From Globisporangium splendens (Eukaryota > Oomycota > Peronosporomycetes > Pythiales > Pythiaceae): a DNA stretch of 64,000 nt. The notes beneath the pieces were generated by a model. It was not told where the DNA came from. It searched no databases and was given only the letters and a program-made list of their open reading frames with translations. This document shows positions 53,068 through 62,995 of this stretch, one piece after another. The translations under genes and the position numbers were made by a program. Within the stretch, counting starts at the first letter, position 1; each line of letters begins with the position of its first letter. Location of the stretch: positions 124,001 through 188,000 of the forward strand of contig VFIW01000062.1 of assembly GCA_006386115.1 (NCBI GenBank). Reading direction: 5' to 3'.

Positions 53068-54712
53068 TCACTTTGATGAATCGAGGTGCGAGGGAGGCGG
53101 TTGTGATTTGAGTGGACTTCCAGCGCCATTCGGCTTGCTTGTGTGCAGTCTGGAAACGTGCAACTTTCGCAGTGACGGTGGCTCCGAAGAAGATACAGGT
53201 GAAGGCGGCGAAGCGGGTGTGGTAGTGTCGATAGTAGAGGTGCGAATATTAGGTGACGTTGTGTGAATCCTTGCTGGGATTGTTGTTGATCGAATAGTGC
53301 CATATTTCTTCTCCTCTGTCTGTTGCGTCGGGTTGGTCAAATCCTCCTGATTTGCTGTTGATAAGGGAGAAAATGGTTCTGACTCGTCTTCTCTGCCTAG
53401 AGGCTTGGAGAGAACGGATTGCTGAATGCTCAAGACATCGTCGAAGCCTCCAGTAGCTACTGAATTGTCATCTACTGATAATCGGAGGGAAGGTGAATCA
53501 ATGTCTTTCGTGAATAGTGCGCCATGGGCACTGTGCGCTCTCGTCGAAGCTCCTGGGAAAGAAACCTTTAAAGATCCATCCGAGCCGTCATTCTTGTGTG
53601 GAAGAGCAGCTTTGGCGTAGATAAAGCAATCGGGTGTCGCTATCGCTGACACACCGGTCAGTATCTTCACACTGGCGCCGCAACTAACGCCAATTGGAAT
53701 GGCATCAAGTGGATCGACTGCCGATCCTCGCGGTGATTGCTTGCGACTTGGTGTTCCAGGCTCCAAGCTTTGTCTCTTGGTTGGGGCTGCTGTCGGAAGG
53801 CGCGGAATCATGGAAGAGTCTTGATGGGCAGCAGCTCGGTTGCTGAGATGCTTCTGGATTTGCTGCAATTTCCGCTGGCAGCCGTCTGAACTCTCTTGTA
53901 GTTCCAACCGAATCACCTGCACCTTCGAGGATAATTGGGACTGCGCCGCTCGAAGACCGTGGATCGAGTCCTGCGTGCTGCTTCGAAGCTCGTTCAGCTG
54001 AAGCGAGTGAGCTGATTCCGCGTTCTCCAGCCTACGATGCAACGAGGCACTCTCGTTTTGCTGCACGCACATTGAATTGGAAAGCGAAGTCCCGACGGTC
54101 GCCTCCAATGTAATAAGCTTGGTGTGAGTCTCCTGGAGCTGCTTTTGCGGCTGACGAACGCTGTTTTCGATACTTTTCATGCGCGACTCGCTTTCCTGCT
54201 GCTTGGTTCCGACAATTTCCGGCGTTTGTTGGGTGAAAAAGCGGACTTTGTCATCAAAGCGTGTTTGCAAATCGGTCAAACGGTCTTCGTGTTCGGTGCG
54301 AATCGAATCCTGAACACACGCAATGCTGCTGCCACAGCGCTGGGAAACATCTTGGTGCGCGCGCTGCATTTCCTGCCGAAGCAGCTCCGACTCTGTCTGA
54401 ATGAACAGTTGTTGCGCTGAAAAGTCCGCAGCCGTCGTCTTCCTACTTTCCACATCCCCAGCCGCAGCAATTCTCATAAGATGCGCCTCGCTGCGCTTTT
54501 CCTTTTTCTTGACACGCGAGCATGTACCGACAGCATCCTGCTGTCCATCGACTGATCAAGTGCAGTTCGTCGACGATGCACCCCAAGTAATCTTGGACAC
54601 TGGCTGCCAAGTCATCGCGCAAGGTCAGGTCGATCTCGGACGACATGGAGCACACATAGGAGCTCGCGATGTTGTCTTCGACAATCCCATCCGAAAGCGT
54701 GGCGTCGTCCAT
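53068..54712 (-). CDS. Coiled-coil protein, N-terminal model uncertain
   Basis: The ORF 54477 to 53068 encodes 469 aa. Residues 20-220 are coiled coil (ESELLRQEMQRAHQDV, LQETHTKLITLEATVG, LRAAQSQLSSKVQVIRLELQ). A Ser/Thr/Pro-rich half follows, without a recognised domain. A second protein-like frame starts at ATG 54712 (MDDATLSDGIVEDNIASSYV, then DLAASVQDYLGCIVDELHLI) and overlaps the first frame around 54480-54560. No ordinary intron joins the two, so a one-base indel or a very short intron is likely. Regular coiled coil with a phosphosite-rich tail suggests a cytoskeletal or centrosomal scaffold, but this is only a guess. Confidence 0.6.
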
Positions 54713-54883
54713 GGGTGGCTACTACGCAATATACTGGCAACGCACATGAGCAGAGACGTCTGGGTCAAAGCAGTTTGCGTAAGAACGAACTTGGCCATTC
54801 CAACTCAACACTTACGCCGCAATAATAGAGTCCTCGCACCATATTTAGCCTTCTCTTGCGACACAAACATGTTTAGATGGGAC

Positions 54884-55759
54884 CTAGATCGCGAGATGCA
54901 GCGTTCGTGGGAAAACATCTTTCTGTTCGCACAGACTCGCGGCGTTCGCGAGTTGGAACCGCAACGAAGTGTTCTCTTCACTCACGCGCAGGAGTTCGTT
55001 GCGATACAAAATGTTCTTTTTCTCGGCCAGGAATCGGCATTTCCTTTCACGCTCCAGGTCCTCGTCCATGGTGCGCAGCTTGGATTCCATCTCCGACAGC
55101 AGTATTTCCAGCGCTGCGACTTCGGAAACACCACCAGTAGACAAAGAATACGACGAAGTGCCTGCTCCTGCGATCGCTGCAGCTGTCGAGCTCAAGCGAC
55201 CCAAGACGCTCCAGCGCTTGGTGCGTGCGTCGTCCGAGTCATTTTCGGCTCTCCTACCTCTCATATCTTCCTTTTCACGTTCCGCAGGACTGTCTCCATC
55301 CTCTCGGTTAGTATGACTTCGTTGCCGATTGACATGATCTTGATTCGTCTGCATCGCCATCGTCACCATGGGTCGTGGCTGTTGGAACGTGAGCACCGCT
55401 TCCCCAATCGGGAGACAACGCAGCGTCTCTACGACCGACCCAAACGCCAGTGTCTCCAGCCGCTGTCCATTGATCGCCAGCAGCACGTCTCCAGGTGCGA
55501 TCACGCCGCTCGCTTCGCCTGGAGCGAGCTCTTCGTCCGGAAGGCGGTAGAACGGCAGCTTTGGATCCACGATCGCGTGGCCGTGCGCCTCCGCAAAGTA
55601 GATCCCGAGCCCGTAGACGTCCTTGCGCAGCACCACGTCGTACTTCTGCGGCTGCAGCGTATCCGTTTGTCCCCTTTGACTGGTGGCAGCGCCCTGCGGT
55701 CGCTCTGGCGTCTCTGGTTCCTTCGCACTCTCGTCGCATTGGTTGCTGCTCATATCCAT
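54884..55759 (-). CDS. PDZ-domain coiled-coil protein
   Basis: About 291 aa from ATG 55759 (MDMSSNQCDESAKEPETPER). The ORF extends to 55786 only through a TTG. Residues ~35-135 are a PDZ domain: KYDVVLRKDVYGLGIYFAEA (carboxylate-binding GLGI loop), GVIAPGDVLLAINGQRLETL and CLPIGEAVLTFQQP. The long insert between strands (HGHAIVDPKLPFYRLPDEEL) is unusual. An acidic/basic linker follows, then a coiled coil (ALEILLSEMESKLRTMDEDL, RFLAEKKNILYRNELLRVSE). PDZ modules bind C-terminal peptides, so this may be a membrane-associated scaffold. It is transcribed in the same direction as the coiled-coil gene downstream, 170 nt away. Confidence 0.8.
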   Translation of the reverse strand: MDMSSNQCDESAKEPETPERPQGAATSQRGQTDTLQPQKYDVVLRKDVYGLGIYFAEAHGHAIVDPKLPFYRLPDEELAPGEASGVIAPGDVLLAINGQRLETLAFGSVVETLRCLPIGEAVLTFQQPRPMVTMAMQTNQDHVNRQRSHTNREDGDSPAEREKEDMRGRRAENDSDDARTKRWSVLGRLSSTAAAIAGAGTSSYSLSTGGVSEVAALEILLSEMESKLRTMDEDLERERKCRFLAEKKNILYRNELLRVSEENTSLRFQLANAASLCEQKDVFPRTLHLAI

Positions 55760-56143
55760 GTTCCTATTGGTGAGCGAGATGGACAATGGAGCTTTTCAAG
55801 ATCCATGGAAAAAGACAATACCGTCGAAAGAGTGACACTTCCCTCGTTTGAATGCCATGCACCTTTAATGCAGTGTGACACACACTATTATCTAGCAAAC
55901 GGGTTGAACCCGAACCCATCTTGTTGTGGATCAAACCCAAGATGGGTTCTATTCTCTCACACACATCAGAACGACCCGTCAACCCACTCGACCATCACTC
56001 TTGTGGATACCGATGTCAATACTGGTATTGACCGTTTATACTGGCAGCCATTGTCCCATTTCCAATACAACTTGGCACCCGACGCCTTGGTAGATTCTAA
56101 TAAAGCGACCCACACGCACACACACACACATACACCTACGTCC

Positions 56144-57659
56144 ATGAGCTACAACGACAATCGACGCGGCTTTGGGGGGCGCAGTCGCGGTGGGCGCGGC
56201 GGACGCGGCAGTAACCGCGGTGGCGGCCGTGGCGGTGGCTTCGGCGGAGCGTCGCACGCGCCGGGTCTGGGCAGCGAGATCTGCCGCCGTCACGTCGACG
56301 GCAAGTGCGACTTTGAGGCTGTCAACGGGCGACCGTGCCGGTATCCGCACTTCGTCAAGAAGATCGGCGAGACGCGCGGCCACAGCGGTACGATCAAGGA
56401 CGTCGTGATGTGGCCGTCGCACCAGCAGCTCTTCACGTGCTCCATGGACTCGACCATCAAGCTCTGGGACTGCGCGTCGTGGAACGAGATCACGACCATC
56501 AGTGTGGGCGATCCGGCCAAGACTGCCGCCGCAGGAAGTGCAGGTAGCGGCAGCGGCGGCTTTGGCAGTGCAAGCGGCGGCAACCGCAACCGCGACAACA
56601 ACCAGAACAAAGGTGAGGGCATCGCGGCCATGGTGCTCGAAGGTCCATTCCTGTTCGTCGGCTTTGAAGCCCCGTGCCCGTTCAACCCACAGGTGCCGAT
56701 CGGCATGATCCGCGGCTGGAACCTCGAGAACCCGCAACAGCCGCCGTACGAGTTCCGCGTGTCCGAGTCGCTCCCGTTCGCGCACACACAGAGCGTCATG
56801 TCGCTCACGGTCGCGACCGACACGGCGGGCAACGCCACGCTGTTCAGCGGCAGTGCGGACGGATCGATCCGGTATTGGCAACTCGACGCCGCCACCAATG
56901 AATTTAAATGCCGCGGCTCGCTCGACGGCCACGTGCGTGGCGTCACACGCCTCAAGACCTTTGTTGTCGGCACCGTCCCAATGTAAGTATTAGCTTCACG
57001 TGCTTGTTGTCTCTATGCCTTATGCGCCTCGTCTTCGATACAAGCAGCTAACACACCGTGGGCATGGAATCTAACTGCGCAGTCTGGCATCGGCTTCCAT
57101 GGACGCAACGATCCGATTATGGGACCTATCGACATACCAGTGCGTGAAGTTGCTCTCCCCAGACGACAATGGCCACACGAACGCCGTGACGGACCTCGAG
57201 TTTTGGGTCAACCAGAACGAGACGTTCCTCATCAGTGGGGGCTTGGACTCGGAGATTATCGTGTGGAGCCTCGCGCCGCCGTTCCAGCAGCTGTTTAAAG
57301 AGACGCAGGACAACCCCGTAACGGCGCTCTGTGGAACGCAAGACGCGGCCCAGACGCCGATTCTCCTCGTCGGCACAGCGGTAAGTACATCATCTGACGG
57401 CTACATCCCATGAGTTTGCGTTCTGGGAGTCTGATAGGGATTGCGTATTTGTTTGGCACAGGATGGTGCCATTACGGTCAAGGAACTGCCGTCGTTTGCG
57501 TACAAGACGACGCTCTCAGGCGCCGCGAACATCGGCCACCAGGAAGCTGTGCGCCGCATCAGCATCGGGCCATTGAATACGTTCTTCTCGGTGGGCAACG
57601 ACCGAAAAATGCTCGCATGGCAGATCACGGGCGACGCAGCGACTATCCAGACCAAGTAG
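56144..57659 (+). CDS. CCCH zinc finger-WD40 protein (ZFWD type)
   Basis: Three exons, 56144-56982, 57083-57380 and 57462-57659, close to 444 aa. An RGG-type N-terminus (GGRSRGGRGGRGSNRGGGRG) suggests RNA binding. A CCCH-like finger follows (CRRHVDGKCDFEAVNGRPCR). Then come seven WD-like units: GHSGTIKDVVMWPSHQQLFT with DSTIKLWDCASW, DGSIRYWQLDAAT, MDATIRLWDLSTYQ, LDSEIIVWSLAPP and a final DRKMLAWQI. A Gly/Ser/Asn-rich insertion sits between blades 1 and 2. Plant relatives (ZFWD1/2) combine the same modules; a role in RNA or ubiquitin-ligase complexes is inferred. A CA run at 56113-56131 precedes the start. Confidence 0.92.
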
Positions 57660-58002
57660 ACGAAGTCCAACCCATTCCCTGATGCAGCAGATGTCTCTCT
57701 AGGTCTCTGTGCTGAAAATCGAGACCACTAAGTGCAACAAGAGAGAGAGCAAATCACAAGAAGACTGCGAGAGAATGAAGGACGACACTCGTTGGACGAA
57801 GGAGCTTTGTAGGAACAATAGACGCAGACACCACCACCGAAATGAAAGTTTACATGCAATCAGTCGACTGGGCTTTTCTTGTCATTCTCTTCCATTCACT
57901 TTTTTATATCGAGTTATTTTGGCAGCTTGCTTTGCACTAGCAAGCAGTTTTGATGTATGTTCTTGGCTTCAGTCTATCGTGACAATGTTGTTGCCGTCCG
58001 TC
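57660..58002. other. Intergenic between convergent genes
   Basis: The 3' flanks of the ZFWD gene and of the methyltransferase-like gene. A GA-rich run lies at 57741-57753. No ORF supported. Confidence 0.5.
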
Positions 58003-60602
58003 CTAAAACGCGGCCGATTGATCTGGAGGCGGCGAAGACCCCGTTGCTGCATCGCGTTCTGGCTGCTGCTCTGGGGAATGTGGCGACGATGAAGCGGACG
58101 AAGATGGTGACGAGAACGTTGGCGTTCCTACTACTGGTGTCGGTGTCGTTGTCGTCATTGTTGCATCAGGTCTTCGTCGCGGACTCGTCTCGTCCGTCGA
58201 GGGAAAGCGGCTTGGCCGCGCGTTGACCTCTTCGTGATCGGGCATCACCAGTTGGATCTGTTGGACGAGGAGCTCTTCGTTTCGCATTTGTTGCTGGATA
58301 GCCGTATCACCAAATGGTGTTGTCGTTGCAGTTTGGGAGGTCAACCCGAGCTCTTTCTGGACGCGCTGCAGCCACGTCAGTGCTTTCTGGTACGACGAGT
58401 TGAGTGCATACGCCTCTTCGAAGCACGTCGCCGCCAAGTCCAATTGACGCTTGCTGTAATGGCAAAGCCCCATATTGTGACTCGTGACGTGGTGTTTGCC
58501 CATTTCGTGCATCGAGCGCGCGTAAAACGCCAATGCACTGTCGTAATCATGAATGCCGTAGTACAGGCGGCCGATCTCAAATGCAATGTCTTTCTCTTTG
58601 TCGAGCGCATAGTAATTCTTCCACACAAGCGGGATGCCATGACGCACATCCTTTTTCAGCTTTGGTGGACACGCAGGCGAGTGGTCGAGCAGTATATCGC
58701 GAAATTTGTAAAACACGTCCGGGTCCCAGCAACTGAGCTTCAGGAGCGCTAGCACAGCTTTCAAGGATGGCGCCTTGGCGTCTTCTTTGATCGCTTTCTG
58801 CATCACAAAGAAATCGTTCGGACCGAACGCGACAATCTCGTCTTCGAAAGCCACAGACACATTCGGGAACGCACGACTTCGTGCTTCACAGACACGATCC
58901 AAGTCGTCTCCGTACAACTCGGCCATGGACGTCGAAGGTGATTGCTGCGACTGGTCTTGGGCAGATTGCGATCGAGCGGGCTCACCCGGGAGCACAAACA
59001 TCGACACTTTCAGACTCGCTTCTTCCTGGGGACTGTGCAGCGCAAAGCCACCGCGACTCGCAAAGTAGATGCCGATCGCATGGTAATTCACCATGACCGA
59101 GAAGCTGCCATGCACTGCGATGTGAGGATCGCAGACGCCGCGGAAATGGTCGGGATTGCTGTTGCCCTTATCTCCCGAGATGACCACGACTCGATTCGAC
59201 GATAACTGGCTCAGTCGTTCGATCGCCGAGAGCGCGCCGATGGGCACGAGCACCGTGGCACCCGACGAGGACGGATCGTAATACTCGTGATACCACTTCA
59301 AGATGTTGTTCAAGTGCGGGTTCTCCTCACCGTAAAACGTTTCATCGATTTGCTCGTATTTGTACAGATTTGAGAGGCGTTTGATGATGTCTGGATCGAG
59401 TGGATTGGGCTCGTGCGCTTTCTTGGAGCCGACGCTGATGAGCCCTTCCTTGAGAATACCATGCTCGACTTGGAAAAGATCATGGTACAGTGTGTCAAAG
59501 AGGTAGTTCGCAATGATGCACAATGGATTTTTCAACTGGTGTGGACGCAATACATCTTTCGACACGGCCAGGTGCAATTCTGTGTCTTTCGTGGCATCAA
59601 AGATCGCGAAATCCACGATGCCTCGTTTCACGAACGGTGCCAGCGCGGGATGCGTCTTCCAAAAGTTAAAGTTCTGCTCCGTAAAGTCCGTCATGATGTA
59701 CTTGATCTTGTCCAACGGGAAGTCCAACACGCGCTACAAACACACAAAATAAACCAAAGTTAGTGACTTAATCTCAGCTGCACCCCAACATAGAGGGAGC
59801 CAAATGCAGGCATTTCAACGCACCTCAGCTTCGGCGAGAGCCTTGAGGAAGTAAAAGCTGAATTTTCCCGATCCCGTGCCGAGCTCCACGATGTAGAATG
59901 GCTCAGATGGGTCCAGCTAGGTGACATACAAGATGAGCATTTGCACAACGTCAGTCCAGCTAGGTGCTAAGCAGTGTCGTAAGAGACGAGACGTACCGGA
60001 TACTCGCTTCCTGGTCGCATGACATCGCGAAAGTAGGCACGAAGCACGTTGCTGTAGCGTTTCGCGATGAATGTGTTGGATGTGATGAAATGCGGCACGA
60101 TGCCCTGCGCCCACGACTCGACACCCTCTCGATCGTAGAACGACATCATGAGTTTCCACAAGTGGCACTTGGAGAACGGTGTGAAGCCCTCCAGCTCACA
60201 ACGTTCAGGCGCATCTGCGACCATAATGGGTCTGGGCGACGGCGACGCGCGCACTTCATCTCGCTTGACGCTGAGATCCACCATCGCGGCCACAGGCGTA
60301 GGCACTGGCGGCGGCAGCAACGACGTGCTCTGCGCCATCACCGTCGTCACTCCACTCGCGTTCATCGCAGCTTCAATCACGGTCGCGGGGCATCGCGTCT
60401 GCTCGCCATCCACATGGCCGGTCGCGTCACAAGCACCACCTGCACTAACTGCAGCTGCTGGTGTCTTCAAAACGCCATTGTCGGCCAAGCCAGAGAGCAG
60501 AGACGTGCCGTCGGAGACCACGAGCGTCGCTGGGTGCACGCTCCCGACGCTCGCGCCGTCGCGGCTGCTCTCGCTCTCCACCGCAGCGATCGGCAGCGTC
60601 AT
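58003..60602 (-). CDS. SAM-methyltransferase-like protein with TPR region
   Basis: Three exons, 59997-60602, 59824-59916 and 58003-59733, all phase 0, 809 aa. The first ATG (60602) is preceded only by a TTG extension. After an Ala/Ser/Val-rich N-terminus comes GFTPFSKCHLWKLMMSFYD. The 31-codon middle exon holds LDPSEPFYIVELGTGSGKFS, matching the E-x-G-x-G-x-G SAM-binding motif. The next exon starts RVLDFPLDKIKYIMTDFTEQN (motif II/III-like). The fold resembles the MidA/NDUFAF7-type SAM-dependent group. Residues ~590-700 form TPR-like helices (AFEIGRLYYGIHDYDSALAF, LDLAATCFEEAYALNSSYQK). The C-terminus is Pro/Ser/Thr-rich. Substrate is unknown; protein methylation is possible. A duplicated acceptor-like sequence sits in intron 1. 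Confidence 0.8.
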
Positions 60603-60858
60603 CGGGTCAGCAGACAACGAGAGAGGAGGACGTGAAGATAGCGGTAGACAGCGAATGCGCGAGTGGTGGTGAGCGGAAGGCGGATGCAACAGACAGCGAG
60701 GCGGGCGTTATGGAGAGATGCCTCTTCGTGTGAGTCGTTTCCCGTTTTTGCTTCTGGCTGTTGGGATATGACCACGATATGCGAAGAGGTACATATTTAT
60801 GTTTTTGACTTCAAGCCGAGCCGAGCTCCAATTTCATCGGCTCAGCTCGGATCCTGAT

Positions 60859-62384
60859 ATGAGTTGTTTCCTTCGTCCTCAATCTCACTATTCTCTGCGA
60901 CCCAAGACGTCGCCATCATCTCCATCCTCTGCGGCTGTCGTGTGCCAGTGCGGCAACCTGGCGCGCCTCGGAGCGCTGCTGCACGTCGTCCAGTAGATCA
61001 GTGAGTACATTGACTATTCGCTTCCCCCATACTGGACCATATTACGTGCATGTGAGAAGAATCGACTCGTCTTGCTGCAACGGTCAGCAGCACGGGAGTC
61101 ATTTGTTGGGACAGACAGGTACTACAAGGTGTTTCAGTTCAGCAACGGCCTCGTGTCTGCCGCTCGCCACAATATTATAGAGACGATCGAGTGGCTGTGT
61201 CAAGTGTACTGTCCGACGATGGAGTTCGCCACGAGAGCGATGAATGAAGGGGTGAAATTGGGCAACCTGCGCGTCGCGAAATGGCTGGCTGATCAGCACG
61301 AGTGTATCATCTGGAGAGAAGAGCTAATGGAGGATGTGGCGTCGCATGGTCTTGTGGAGATACTGGAGTGGCTGCACGGGGATACAAACTCTCAGTGGCA
61401 AGGGCTGGTGGCACCTTGTCCAAGTACCAACTACCAACCTTGACCTGGTGAAGTGGACCCACGAGCCCTCGATCAAAGGATGCACAGAATTTTCATCAAC
61501 TGTGCTGCAGCGAAAGGCACCTTAGATTTTCTGAAGTATCTCTTTGAGCGTTACTCGGAAGCCACGTCAAGTGCTGCAATCGATCATGCTGCAGGGAATG
61601 GTCACCTCGCTGTCGTGCAATAGCTGCATGAAAGTCGACACGTCGGATGCAGCACGAGAGCCATGGATGACATCGCGAGTGGCAGCCACCTCGATGTGGT
61701 GCAGTGGCTTCACGACAACCGAACTGAAGGATGTGCAACCAAAGCCATGGATAAGGCAGCACAAAACCGTCATCTGAACATCGTTCAATTCCTGTACACT
61801 TATCGAACTGAAGGTTGCACAACGCGTGCAATGGACGCTGCGGTCGGAAGTGGTCGCTCGGATATTGTGAAGTGGCTGCACGAGAATCGTCAAGAAGGCT
61901 GTACGACGGATGCGACGGACGAGGCTGCCACAAATGGTCACTTGCATACCGTGAAGTGGTTGCAGGAGCATCGTACCAAAGGGTGCAGTGGAAATGCAAT
62001 CGAGTGGGCTGCGGCGGCTGGCTGCCTCGATGTCGTCAAGTGGATCCATGCAAATCGCACGGAAGAGTGCACTGCGCTTGCAATGGGAAATGCCAGGTCG
62101 CTTGAGGTGAGAAAGTGGCTACACGGAAATCGATACGAAGGGTGCACTGCAGATGCGATGGACCATGTCGTCTGCGAGAGCGACTTGACAGAGTGCTTTT
62201 CCTGCATACCCATCGAAGCGAAGGGTGTCCACCCCAAGCTGCATTCAATGCAACGAGCCGAGGTGATTTTGAAGCGCTCCTCTGGTTGTGCAAGAACTAC
62301 CTTGAGCGAGTGAAATTCGAGGAAATGCGGTCAGGATACGCCTTGGTCGACGCGGTGCTGACTGCAGGAGAGAATTGGCACTAG
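60859..62384 (+). pseudogene. Ankyrin gene D, several disabling changes
   Basis: Follows the family plan (AVVCQCGNLARLGALLHVVQ, then ISEYIDYSLPPYWTILRACE, then repeats to the cap) but is broken repeatedly. There is TAG at 60994-60996 just before ISEYIDY, frame changes near 61380-61530, TAG at 61630-61632 (VVQ-stop-LHESRH, where the family has Trp TGG), and a one-base loss at about 62190 (CESDLTECF against the family RVLFLH). Between them repeats are well kept: SHLDVVQWLHDNRTEGCATK, RSDIVKWLHENRQEGCTTD, CLDVVKWIHANRTEECTALA. The 3' end lies in the inverted duplication shared with 48.0-48.4 kb. Confidence 0.82.
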
Positions 62385-62556
62385 ATAGTGCGTGAGGTTG
62401 AATATGCCAGTGCGATGCCCAAAACCAACATTCCTAATCTTGATAAAATGAAGCTCAGATACCCCCACAAGAGCAAAGCGTTCTCGTAAAGGCTTTCTGT
62501 ACGAAAAGATACATGCGAGATACCTGGATGCCTGATACTTTTAGTACAAATGGAAA
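62122..62556 (+). repeat. 435-bp inverted duplication, copy B
   Basis: Partner of 48001-48435 in opposite orientation. It includes the last repeat and cap of ankyrin gene D and the following 173 nt. It ends exactly where the coding sense of ankyrin fragment E (minus strand) stops. Confidence 0.85.
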
Positions 62557-62682
62557 CTCGCTGATTCGCTGAACGACGTGGGGAAGCGCTTCTAGTCGCG
62601 ACTGTGCACTGTACTTGCACGCGGCAGCAGCAGACGCGAGTGGAGGGCACGCTGCACCGTTGTCACGTACGAAAGCAGCCAT
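62557..62682 (-). pseudogene. Ankyrin fragment E (N-terminus only)
   Basis: Encodes the family N-terminus (MAAFVRDNGAACPPLASAAA, then ACKYSAQSRLEALPHVVQRI, SEF) and is then cut off at the boundary of the inverted duplication. Nothing of the repeat region follows on the minus strand. It seems to be the left-over 5' end of a family member lost in a rearrangement, facing copy D tail to head. Confidence 0.75.
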
Positions 62683-62995
62683 TGTTGAGCCGCCACTTGC
62701 TTGCTGTGTGCGCTTTTGGAGAATGACGATGGTGAAGTTTGTCAACTTGTCAAATGTACCCACACCACAATTTTATGTGGTTCTCAATTAGCCAAAATAT
62801 GCACATTTTCGAAGCATTGTGACAAATGATGGCAAGTGGGAGTGAAGGATTGAGTGTGTATTTTTGTAAAGTTCGCAAACGGTGCTATACCCAGTATACA
62901 TCCACGCGCACTTAGTGGCCACAGAAGAGATTCACAAGCAAATTTCGCACAACGTCAGACAGCTTTGGCCATTGCTCCAGTTCCGGCGTCACGCC

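Noticed and set aside
54401..56986. An 861-codon plus-strand ORF
   Set aside because: Only the last ~280 codons (from ATG 56144) are a real exon of the ZFWD gene. The rest is antisense to the PDZ and coiled-coil genes, kept open by their codon bias.
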